From Neocallimastix lanati (nom. inval.) (lineage: Eukaryota; Neocallimastigomycota; Neocallimastigomycetes; Neocallimastigales; Neocallimastigaceae): a stretch of DNA of 25,000 nt. Both the position numbers and the translations under genes were made by a program. The notes beneath the pieces were generated by a model, which saw only the letters and a program-made list of their open reading frames with translations, did not search any database and was not told the origin of the DNA. Shown here in pieces: positions 8,422-20,087 of this stretch (positions are counted from its first letter, which is position 1; every line of letters starts with the position of its first letter). The DNA lies in assembly GCA_016946835.1 (NCBI GenBank), contig JACVTC010000127.1:280001-305000 (forward strand), given 5' to 3'.

Positions 8422-11400
8422 TTGATTCAATAAAAAAAGTTTATTTTCTATTCTTTTATTATTACACAAAGAAAAAAATAAAATTATTTATTTCATTTAA
8501 TATTTATTGTTCTTTTACAATGGAATAATTTGTTCAACTTTATTATGTAATAGAGTTTAAATATAGTTTACCTATTCTTATGGTGAACTTGTGGAAATTT
8601 TTTTTCCTTTAAAAAAAAAAGTATGACTATCCTTTTTATATTTATTTTATTTTATATATATATTTTATTAATAATTAATGATAAAATTAAAAAATAATAT
8701 ATTTATAAGTTAAACGCTTATTTTTATTTATTTTATACTTTTTTATTTTTTAAAATTGGTTATGATATAACGTATAGTTTGGTAGACCTTTTTTTAAAGG
8801 GAGAATTTTTTATATATAAAATAAAAAATAAAAATAGTTTATCTATTCATAAATTGACCTAGAAAACAACAATTACTTTTTTTTTTTTATATCTATTTTA
8901 TATTATTTCAATTTCAATAAAATATTTAATGAAAAAAAAAATTTTTTTTATTCTTTTCATAATTAAATTATATATATAACATTTAATATATTGTTTTTAA
9001 TTATTTTATAATTTTATTTATGAATAGGCTTTGTTAAAAAAAATTTTTTTTTTAAATTTTTTTATATTTTATATATTTATATATATAAATATAAATTTTA
9101 TTGTTCATATTTTATAATTAATTCTTATTCTAATTAAAATAAAATAAAGAAAAAAAGTGTGAACATAAACATTTTAAATTTATTCATTAATTGTTTAGTA
9201 TTTAATTAAAAAAAAAAAAAGATATATTTTTAATACGTAGTCTCATATAAATTTGTTTGATTTTTTTTTATAGTAATAATAAAATGTTTTGCTGACTGTA
9301 AAAAAAAAAAAAAAATTCCGAAGGAAAAAAAAATTAAATTTATTCATCCTTTTTTTTTTTTTTTTATATTATTAATTATTTATTAATTATTATAAAAAAT
9401 AGATATAAAAAGAAAAGGTTATAAAAATCCTTAAAAATTGTTTATTATTATTTATATAAATGTACATTAAACTCCTTAAAAAAAAATTATTTTTCCATTA
9501 TAACATTATATTTTATTATTGTCAATATTTATCTATTTTATATATATATATATTAAATAATATATTTTTTTTGGGAAAAAAATAAAAAGATTTCTGTATA
9601 ATTGATTAGAAAAGCTTTTTTTTTGAATGCTATCCTTTTTTATTTTTGTTTATATTAATGATAAATTTTTAATAAAATAGATTAATTTCATTAATTTCAT
9701 TTAAATAATAAAAAAAATACATAAAATGAAATAAAATACAATAAAATGAATAATAAATTATTCAAATTAATGTGGGTTTATAAAAAAAAAAAAAAAAACA
9801 AAAAAAAAAACAAAAACAAAACAAACAAATAAAAAAAAAAAAATTCTCTTCCATATTAATATTAGTTTCTTTTTTTTCCGTATTTTCATAAAAAAATATC
9901 ATTTTGTTACATATTTATAAAATATTTTTTTTTAAAAGTTAAATTTATATAACATATTTTTTTAAATAAGAAATAATTATATAAGAGATTTTGATATATA
10001 AGAGATTTTTATATAATACATATTTATTCTAATTCTTTTTTTAATAATTCTATAGAAAGGATAAAAAAGAAATTTTATTATTCTCAATTTTCATAGTTTA
10101 TTCTTTGATTCAATTTAAAATAAATAAAAAAAAAAAAAATGGTCATATGGAAATTTTTTTTATATTTTTTTTATTTTTAATTTATTCATTTCCTATTATT
10201 GATAATACAATTGTTATATTTAATTTAATTTACTATTATCTATTTTTTAATTTTTAAAGTTTACATTATATTAATTTTTTATTTTTAATTTTTTATTCCT
10301 TTTTGATAACTTTAATATATTTTTTTATTTTTAAAAATAAATATATAAAACTTTATATAATATAAATCTAACAAATTATATAATAATAAAACTTTATAAT
10401 CATAGATATTCAAACTTTAAATTATATTAAACTTTATATATTATAAATATATTCAAATAATATATATAAAAAAATAAGAAACAAAAAGGTTAAAAAATAA
10501 AAAGAAAAGACTATTTATTATTTTGTACTATTTTTTAATATGGATATTTACGATAAAGTTCATTCATTATTAAATAAACTTTTTTTTGTCATACACTATA
10601 AATAGTTTTTTTTTTTTATGTATTTCCACTCTAGCTTTTTTTTTTTTTTTTTTTTATTTTTTATTGGTTTAAAATATTTTAAATAGAAGTAATGATAAAT
10701 AAAATTATCATAATTTTAAAATTTTACTATGATATAAAGTTTAACACGTCAAGTAAATTTTATTTATTATTATTATTACTATTATTGTTATTTTATTATG
10801 ATTTTATTATTTTTTATACTTTAAATTAAATTAAAATAAAACAAACTTTTTTTATATTAATTTTAGAGGTAAAAGATTAAGAATGGTTAAATTTTTTATT
10901 TTTGTTTGAATTCTTTTATATTATATTTTATTATATTTTGATGCATTCATTATTGTATATTAGTATATAATCAATTTAATATTGTACTTAGTATATTGAC
11001 TCTTTTTAAACATTTTATATAAATATTTTTTTTTTCATAAAACCAAAACTGTTTATATTAAATATATATATCAAATTCTAAAGTATAATTAAAATATAGG
11101 TTGAAATTAATCTATTTATTTTTATTATATTTTATTTTTATATAACTAAAGTTAATAAAGTTGAATAATTTATATAACAATACTACTATTACCACCACTA
11201 TTACTACTTCTAATAATAATAATATTTATAATAAAAAATAAAGAAAAAAAAGATAAAAAAGTTATTTAATAAAGAACAATAATAATTGAAATTATATTAA
11301 AATGAAAAATAAAAAATTAATAATGTCATTTAAAAAAAACGTAAAGTATATTAAATATTTAATAATAAATAATAAAATAATAATAATCTATAACAAGTCA

Positions 11401-12589
11401 TAAAATAATAATTGTATATTATTATATGTAATACTATATCATTAATAATATATCATTAATAAAAAATAATACTTTATGATAATAAATCATAAATGGTAAG
11501 TGATCCATAATTAAATAAAAAAATAAAATTAATAGAAAATGATCATAATAAAATGGGTTAATGAGTAATAAATAATCAATATTATATTAAATATAATTAA
11601 AAAAATATTAAATAATAAATTATAATAATAATAATAATAATATTAATACAAAAAAAAAAAAAAAAAAAACATAATTATGATAGTTATTCTTATCATAATA
11701 ATAAAAAATTTCATTATTGAGATTGTTTATTTAATCTATTTCAAATGACAATAAAATATATAATTGGTGAAAAAGAATTTAACCGATTCGTTTTTTCTTT
11801 TTTTTTTTTTTTCTTTTTATTTTCTTTTATTTTTTTATTAAAATTTTTATATTGAAAATAATTTAACAACATATATATATATTTTTATTTTCATTAATTT
11901 GATATTGTTTTTTTTTTATTTTATTTATTATTATATTATTTTTTCTAAAAAAATTTATTATTATTTTTAATTTCAATTTATTAATTTTTTTTTTCACAAA
12001 AAAAAAAAAAAAAAAAAAACAATAAAAATTAAAAAATAAATAAATAAAAAATTTTATCAACAATTATATAATCACAAAATTTATTAAAAAAAAAAAAAAA
12101 GTTTACATTCAGTCAAGTTAATAATATAACAATATACATTATATATTATGACTAAATATGTAATTGCAATTAAATATTGAATTTGATAAATTTGTATTTA
12201 TTATTTTAATAAAAATAAAGTTTTTAATTTTTTACTTAATTAATTAATCATATATATTAACATTAATATTATTTTTTGAAAATTTCCTTATTTGGATATA
12301 TTTTGGTAATATTGTTTAATTTAATTAACATTAAAATAAACATTTAAAATTTAAAATCTTATATTAAAAAATAATAAATATTAATATTTTCATATATATG
12401 AAATTAAAATAGAATGAAAATTATATTAGAAAAATTTAGGTTAATGACAAGAAATAATATATGGCAAATAGTAAAATAATATATATATTCGATAATATAT
12501 GATACATAATAAATACAAAGTATAATAAATAAAAAAATCCATTAATAAAGGGTAATAGATAATAAAACATAAATAAAGGATAATAAATA

Positions 12590-12855
12590 TAAATATAAAT
12601 AAATAATAAATAATAAATTATGACTAAAAGATAATAATAAACTATGGATAATAAATAAATAATAAATAATAAATAATAAATAATAAATAACTATAAACAA
12701 TAAATAATAAATAAATAATAAATAATAAATAATAAATAATAAATAACTATAAACAATAAATAATAAATAAATAATAAATGATAAATAATAAATAATAAAT
12801 AACTATAAACAATAAATATTAAATAAATAATAAATAATAAATAATAAATATAACA
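12590..12855. repeat. AATAAAT heptamer array with 56-bp higher-order unit
   Basis: The basic period is 7 (AATAAAT). Within it CTATAAACAATAAAT recurs at 12691, 12747 and 12803, exactly 56 bases (eight heptamers) apart, with only one or two substitutions per unit. A diverged relative, CTATGGATAATAAAT, starts at 12642, 49 bases (seven heptamers) earlier. This is a small higher-order satellite, not a simple microsatellite. Confidence 0.85.
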
Positions 12856-12882
12856 TGAATTAGTAAAGTATTAGTGAATGAA

Positions 12883-12951
12883 ATGGATTCGAATTATAGT
12901 AGAAATAATACTGTAGTATAGATGGATTTGAGTTAAAGAGGAAATAATACT
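12883..12951. repeat. Diverged 30-bp direct repeat, 39-bp period
   Basis: ATGGATTCGAATTATAG at 12883 and ATGGATTTGAGTTAAAG at 12922 both lead into GAAATAATACT. The 30-base copies differ at about five positions. They sit directly after the 56-bp array. Confidence 0.6.
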
Positions 12952-13088
12952 ATATATATATATATTTTATTTATTTTGACTTTAATCAATCTAATTTTTT
13001 TTTGAATTATACTAAATATAGTAAACTTTTTAATTTTTTTTTTTTAAAAAATTTTTTTTTCAAAATTAACTTTGATCATTATTTGGTT

Positions 13089-13123
<35 letters not shown>

Positions 13124-13209
13124 AAAAGATCAAAAAATAGTTTAATAGTAATAGGAGAGTATATGTATATATATGGATAAATGATGCTATATGATGACGA
13201 TATGAATAA

Positions 13210-13257
<48 letters not shown>

Positions 13258-13897
13258 CTAGGAGTAAACTTTATTTAATAATATGAATAATAAGAGAGAT
13301 ACATGTCTTTCTGAAATTTCATTAGTTATGCGATTATAGAATTAAAATAAGGAAAAACAAAAACAATAACAAAAAAAAATCAAAACAAAAACAAGCCATA
13401 TATAGAATAAAATTTGTCTTTTTTTTATTATTATTATCAATATTTTTTATTTATTTTATCACATATATTTTTTCCATTTTGATAGATTAATATAAATATA
13501 ATTAGTTAAATTATTATTTTTTTCTTTTTTAATGACATCGATTAAAAAAATAAAAAAAAAAAAAAAAAAAAAAAAAAACACTAGAAAAGGAAAAAAAAAA
13601 AAAGAAACTTTAGATTTAATTTATGAATAGAGTGATATAACCACAAATTTTAATTATTAGAATTTACTGCAAGAAATGTTAATAGCAATAACAACAAGTT
13701 GTATTTACTAATATAAAAAAAATTTACAACACTAATTCTTTAATAAGAATAAATGCTGTTCATACGAAGTATTATAAAACCAATGTATTTATTATATGTG
13801 AATATGAATTATATATTAAAATATATATATACTATCAAATTTATATATATATAAATAGGATGCATGTTAACTTTAATAATTATTAATTTCATAGTTA

Positions 13898-13934
<37 letters not shown>

Positions 13935-15876
13935 TTTTTTATAATATTTTATACAATTTATATATTTCTTAAATATTGAATCAGTGATACCTCTATTTCT
14001 TGTCTCTGCAATTATGCAGTTAAAATTAATTTTTCCAATCATGTTAAATTGAATTTAATAACTAAAATAAAATGAAAAAAAAATTTTTTTTATATAAATA
14101 CAAAATTTATTATTACTTAATAAGAAATAGTAATAGAAATTGGAAAAATCATTACATTATATTACTCATTCTTATTCATTCTATCATCCATAAGTTTATT
14201 TATTTATGAAATTCCTATATATATATATATTAAAAAAAAAAAAAAGAAAAGTATCAATAATACTCATTAGTATATTATATGTTTAAAAGTAATTAATTTT
14301 TTATTTTTTATTATGTTTTTTATTTTTAATTGTACTGTTAATATTTATTTTGTTTAATGATATTAACAAAATAATATAGACAATATACATATATATTTAT
14401 GTTATTAGTTCAAATAATGGTTCACCTTAATACTACTCAATTTCATATAAACTATTTAGCCTTTACATTTTTTTAATGTCTTTTCACTATACAGTGATTC
14501 ATCTCTAATATTTAATTTTACATTATTTCAATGATTCATCTCACCTAAATTAATCGTATAATTTAATTTAATTTAATTTTGTTTTATTTTATTTTACTTT
14601 TTTTTTTTTTTTTAAAAAAATAAAAACAAAATAAAAAAAAAGAATCAAAAATATATAAAATAATATTTAAATTACATATATATTCTTTAATATATTCTAA
14701 TATATACTAATATATTATATTAGTCATTTTTATAATATAAATCTATACATTCTAATATATAATAGATATGCATTGTTTATGATATTTTATATAAAATATT
14801 AGTAACAATTGTAATAAAATTTATTTTATTTTATTTTTAATTTAGTCCAACTTTAATAGATATAATAAATAAAAGTGTTAACTTTAATACATACAGATTA
14901 TAATTAATTAATTTATAATTTATATAATTTATATATTCCAACAATATAACAAAGTAAATATAAAATATAAATTCAATCTATTGAAATTAAATTTAAAAGT
15001 ATAAAAAAGAAATAAAAAATACAAAATAAAAAAAGGTATAGTGTAGAGATAATTATTATTATTTTTTTTAAATAATTAAAAGTTAAAGTTTGATGTTAAT
15101 TAAATTTTTTATGTTACTTTTAACTTTGAATAAATTTAAATTTAATATATTGCTTACTACTGCAATATATGCATTCATATATATAAAATTTTAATTTAGT
15201 TTTGTTCATTAATCAATTTATTATTTGTAAAAAAATAAAAAAAAAAAAATAAATAAAAATAAAAATAAAAATAAAAAATGTTAAAAGATATATTTATTAT
15301 AAAAAATAAAATAAAATAAAATAAAAAAAATAAAAAATTTTTTTATTATAATATTTAATGCATATTAATTAGTATCATAATCATTGTTAATTTTTTTTTA
15401 TTTTACAGGATGTGTACATTAAAAAAAAAAATTCAGAGTTATAGATCGTATAGCAATAATATCAAAAATAATATAGAATACGATAAAATATAAGTAATAA
15501 ATATTATATTTTTAAGTTATTATTAGATAATAAAATGTAATTTTTTTTTTAGTGTTTTAAAACCTCGGTGGGTGTTTTTATATCTTTTATATAATGGAAT
15601 AATATTGCCCATATTCAAATTAAAATAATTAATATTTAAATTTTAAACATTATTTAAATTATAATCATTAATATTTAAATAAAAATTAATAAAAAAAAAA
15701 GTTTTTTTTTTATAGGATAAATAAAAAGCAATAAACATTTATTATATAATATATATTATATTATTTATTAGAGTATATTATAAATTATATTTAATTTATA
15801 TATCTAATTTATTTTTCTATTTGATTGATTAAAAATAAACATTTAATTAATTATTATTTATTTAATTTATTATAAT
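12952..15876. other. A/T filler, no confident gene
   Basis: Contains long T and A runs (T40 at 13215-13254), (TTA)n at 13902-13931 and several slightly more complex patches: 13130-13330, 13600-14050, 14400-14550 and 15400-15620. ATATGAATAATAAGA occurs twice near 13200 and 13280, and TGATTCATCTC twice near 14495 and 14531. Short minus-strand frames exist at 13809-14042 and below 15612, but neither is convincing. Confidence 0.55.
13215..13254. repeat. Uninterrupted T40 homopolymer
   Basis: Forty consecutive T residues between AAGA and AGACTAGG. This is the longest homopolymer in the window and a likely site of length error or polymorphism. Confidence 0.85.
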
Positions 15877-16153
15877 TTATTATTTATTATTTATTATTTA
15901 TTTATTTAATTATTAATTATTTATTATTTATTATTTATTAATAAATACCCTTTTTTTATTATTTATTATTAAAATTATTTATTATTTATTAATTATTATT
16001 TACTATTTATTATTTATTAATTATTAATTATTAATTATTATTTATTATTTATTATTTATTATTTATTATTTATTATTTATTATTCAATCATTTATTATTT
16101 ATTATTTATTATTTATTATTTATTATTTATTATTTATTATTTATTATTTATTA
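15877..16153. repeat. Heptamer array in reverse orientation (TTATTTA)n
   Basis: The same 7-base repeat as at 12.6, 17.9 and 18.3 kb, but as its reverse complement on the + strand. It is irregular up to about 16020, with a CCCTTTTTTTATT interruption near 15948. From there to 16145 it is regular apart from one CAATCA variant at about 16085. Confidence 0.8.
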
Positions 16154-16256
16154 ATTTTACTTTATTTATATACATAAACAAAGACAAAGATAGAATTAAA
16201 AATAAAAATGATTACAAAATAAGTTAAAATATATATATAATAACTTTTTTATTTTG

Positions 16257-16292
<36 letters not shown>

Positions 16293-17850
16293 TAAATCTT
16301 TATCATTCAATTTAATAGCATTATATTCTACTATAAATATAATATAATATATAATATATTTTAGTTAATTATAACCTAAAGATTAAAATTTAGAGAAATT
16401 GTTTTAAAAATTTTTGAGAAAATATATAAAATTTTATATTAAAAAATTAAAAAAAAAAAAAAATAAAAAATTTTAAATATAAAAAAAAATTTTTTTTTAA
16501 TTAAATCATACTGTAGATGTATTCCAACATAAAAATAATAATTAATTTTTAATTTTTATTTTATTTTATTTTTTTATTTTTGAAGATTATTTGTGAAGAG
16601 CTCTTTCTTTTTCTCTATCGTTTTTTTTAATACTCTTGAATATTAAATAAATAAAAAATTATAAAATAATACTTTAGACCTTATATTTTATTTTATTTTA
16701 ATTTTTTTTTTAAATATTGTATTTCCTTTTTTTTTATTTTAAAAAAAAAAAAAATTTTTAATACTGTAATATCAAAAAATTTTGTTTATTATTAAAAATA
16801 TTAAATATATATATATATATATATTTATGTTACATAAAAGGGGGAATACATTTAATTAAATTTAGGAAAAAAAAATTAAATAAAATATAACATTCAAAAT
16901 TTAAATTAAGAAAAGAAAATTTTATTTTTATATTTTTTTTTAAAAAAATGTAAATATAATTATTAATATATTCTATATTTATTATATTTTCATATATAAA
17001 ACATTTAGTAAGAGTTGGTTTTAACTTTTTTTTTTGAAAAAATTCAAAAATAGTAGCATTTTTAAAATAGAAAATTAAGAAAAATATTTAATATTAATTT
17101 CATATATTATTAATAAAAATAATAGATATTGCAAAACAAATAAAAATTTCAAAAAAAAAAAAAAGTATAAAAAAAAAGGATATAATATATATATTATATG
17201 TAAAATATGTAACAAAATGATTATATGTCCATCAAATTATTTTTTTATTTCTTTAAAATACATCATCTATTAAAAATCTTATATATAAATATGATTAATT
17301 GTTATACAAAAAAGAAAAACCAAAAAGTAATTCAATAAAAATATTCAAAAAAAAATATTAAATAGAATGAAAGATATATAGCAAAAATATTAATGACATA
17401 TAAATATTTTTAAAAAAAAATTATATTAAAAATATACTAATAAGAAAAAAAAAAAAAAACCATTTTTTTTAATATATAAATATTTATATATACATAATTA
17501 TTTTTTATATCAATATTTAATCAAGTAATGCAAGAATTAGAAAAAAAAATTCAATATATCTTATTTTCTTAAAAAAATAAGACGTATAAAAATTTATACA
17601 CAATATATCCTGAATGATATATTAAATATATTTTACTAAATGAATGAATGAATTTAGCATTTCATAAAATTCTAATTTAATAGAAACACTGATAATAATA
17701 TTAATAATTATCAAAATCAATAATAATAATAATAATATAAAATTAATATGACTAACAGATAATAATATAATATTAATAATAATATAAAAATAATTCAACT
17801 TATCAATTATTATAAAATAAATAATAATATTAATCACTATAATAATATGT
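16154..17850. other. A/T filler, no gene seen
   Basis: A poly(A) run of about 30 bases begins at 16261; (TA)n lies near 16805-16825 and mixed A/T fills the rest. A more complex patch at 16580-16625 (GTGAAGAGCTCTTTC) gave no identifiable feature. Two adjacent hairpins lie at 17559-17599. Confidence 0.6.
17559..17599. repeat. Two adjacent short hairpins
   Basis: TCTTATTT (17559-17566) pairs with AAATAAGA (17575-17582) around an 8-base loop. One base later GTATAAA (17584-17590) pairs with TTTATAC (17593-17599) around AA. Both stems are perfect but A/T-rich. Confidence 0.45.
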
Positions 17851-18165
17851 AATAGTATAATAAATAGTAAATAATAAATAATAAATAATAATTGAATAAT
17901 AAATAATAAATAATAAATAATTGAATAATAAATAATAAATAATAATTGAATAATAAATAATAACTGAATAATAAATAATAACTGAATAATAAATAATAAA
18001 TAATAATTGAATAATAAGTAGTAAATAATAAATAATAAATAATAAATAATAAATAATAAATAATTAAGTAATATATAATTCTAAATAATAAATAATTAAG
18101 TGAATATATAATTAAAATAAATTATAATAAATAATAAATAAGAGATTATAAATAATAAATAATAA
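17851..18165. repeat. AATAAAT heptamer array with TTGAAT/CTGAAT variant units
   Basis: AATAAAT units are broken regularly by ATTGAATAAT or ACTGAATAAT. The variant words start at about 17891, 17920, 17945, 17963, 17981 and 18006, giving spacings of 29, 25, 18, 18 and 25. The common step is therefore 18 with an added heptamer. The array decays after about 18060 into ATTAAGTAA-type variants. Confidence 0.75.
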
Positions 18166-18314
18166 ATACATAATTAAATGATAAATGATAAATATAATAA
18201 ATATTAATACAATCTATTTTTCAATTTATGTACTTAAATAATAATTAATTTAATAATGAAATAATTTCCTATTCGTTTTCATGTAATTTGTGAAAAAAAA
18301 AAGATACTAAAATT

Positions 18315-18663
18315 ATAAATAATAAATAATAAATAATAAATAATAAATAATAAATAATAAATAATAAATAATAAATAATAAATAATAAATAATAAATAAT
18401 AAATAATAAATAATAAATAATAAATAATAAATAATAAATAATAAATAATAAATAATAAATAATAAATAATAAATAATAAATAATAAATAATAAATAATAA
18501 ATAATAAATAATAAATAATAAATAATAAATAATAAATAATAAATAATAAATAATAAATAATAATAATAATAATAAATAATAAATAATAAATAATAAATAA
18601 TAAATAATAAATAATAAATAATATATAGTAAATAATAAACAATAAACAATAAATAATAAATAT
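18315..18663. repeat. Long regular AATAAAT heptamer array
   Basis: About 44 nearly perfect 7-base units run from 18315 to about 18622, with one (AAT)n interruption at about 18555-18575 and a degenerate edge to 18663. Every unit contains AATAAA on the + strand. The minus-strand translation is a meaningless seven-residue YYLLFII repeat, so the open frames there are not genes. Confidence 0.92.
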
Positions 18664-20010
18664 AAATAATAGAATAATTATAAAATAATTTATTATTTAA
18701 TCATTCTATTTATTATTATATATTGATAAATATATTAATAATATATAAGAAATAAAAATATATTATAATATATGTAATATATAATAACATAAATTAAGAT
18801 TTAAATATCCCATATATTTATCACTATAAAAAGAATAAACTATCAATTATAATTAATATATGGTCTAGTTTATAAAAATTATTTACATATTTAATATATT
18901 CTGTTGAATCACCAATTTGAAACTACCAAAAGAATAAATTATTACAATATTAATTAATTAAACTAAAATAAATAAACAATAATAAAAATATTTTAAAAAA
19001 CATTTTCAATTACACAATATAATATTAATATATTGGCTTAAAGTTAAAAATTAATTATTTAGTATATAAAATGTAAAATTCAATTGACTCACAATATATT
19101 AATAACATTTTCATAAAACAAAGCGAAATAAATAAATAAAATTTAAATTTAATTTAAAAATAGAAATAGAAATATTAAAAAAAAAATAAAATAATTAAAA
19201 AAAAAAATAAATAAAATAAAAAAAAAATAAAAAAAATAAAAATAAATAAAAATAAAATTTAAAAAATTAAATTAGTTATAGTATAAATTATAATAAATAA
19301 AATTTAATATAAGAAATAGATAATTAATATACATGACAATTACAATATATATTCCTTAAATATTCTAGTCTATATATTTATATATATCTTTTTTTACATG
19401 ACATAAATTTATATTAGTATTGCAAAATTTAAATCATCAATAGGAATAAATTGGAATAAATATTAATATAAATAAATTAATAATTAAATTAATATAACTA
19501 ATAAATTGAAATAAATGAATTAGTATAATATAAAATAGTAAATGTTTATATGTTGACTATTATTTAATAATTTTATAATAAAAACAAAAAAGAAAAATAA
19601 AAAATTATAAACAGATTAATAGAAGATTCTAAAGAAAAAATAAAATAACAATAGTAAATCCATCCAGAACAAAAAAAAATTTATGTTGTCTAATTCAAAA
19701 AAAATATTATGATTGTAATAAAATATTTGCTTTAAATAGTTAAAAGTAAAAAAGAAAGGGATTAATAATTTTTTCTTTTTATTCCATAGTAAATAAAAAT
19801 ATTAAAAAAAAATAATACGTTATTTTTTTATAATTAAATTTTTTTAATATAAAATAAATTAATATAAAGAGAAATAATAGTAAAAGTAAAGAAAAAAAAG
19901 AAAAAAAAATTTTTTTTCATTATATTTAATAAGTTCACTTTTAAATTTTAATTTAATGAATATTTAATAATTTCCTTATTTGTCTTTACTAACCTTTTTT
20001 ATTTTTTTTT
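18664..20010. other. A/T filler upstream of the forkhead gene, no gene seen
   Basis: Mixed A/T with (AAATAAAT)n around 19190-19255. No frame, RNA gene or recognised regulatory motif can be supported. Confidence 0.6.
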
Positions 20011-20087
20011 TTAATTTTTAATTTTTAATTTTTAATTTTTATTTTTATTTTTTGAAATTCTAAATTTTCAACACAAAACAGTTTAAA
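20011..20087 (+). promoter_or_regulatory. T-rich leader and probable 5' untranslated region of the forkhead gene
   Basis: A TAATTT hexamer repeat at about 20011-20040 and further T-rich DNA to 20052 are followed by CTAAATTTTCAACACAAAACAG and then the start codon. A T-rich tract giving way to a short A/C-rich leader before ATG is typical of compact fungal promoters. No TATA element can be singled out because TATA-like words occur everywhere. Confidence 0.35.

Larger units (their letters stand above)
7211..12589. other. A/T filler with scattered palindromes and homopolymers, no gene seen
   Basis: More than 5 kb of poly(A), poly(T), (ATT)n and short mixed A/T. Notable parts are a run of about 25 A starting at 7532, (AAAAC)n at 7744-7773, a 38-bp palindrome at 7814-7851, a T run of about 24 bases at 7997-8020 and a 16-bp palindrome at 8406-8421. 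Open frames here encode only F, I, Y, L, N and K. No tRNA, rRNA or transposon end is visible. Confidence 0.6.

Noticed and set aside
13809-14042. Minus-strand 77-codon frame as a gene
   Set aside because: Over half is poly-Asn and I/Y-rich sequence from (TTA)n and (TA)n; only the first 35 residues are non-trivial, so it is listed as a low-interest finding, not a gene.
15510-15612. Minus-strand 33-codon frame starting MGNIIPLYKRYKNTHRGF
   Set aside because: Short, no recognised motif, and runs into A/T junk; splice-like TTTTACAG and TTTTTTAG words nearby on the + strand do not yield a sensible spliced protein.
18269-18649. Minus-strand open frames of 109-126 codons made of a YYLLFII repeat
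   Set aside because: Pure translation of the AATAAAT heptamer array; 21 bases equal three heptamers, so the frame stays open by arithmetic.
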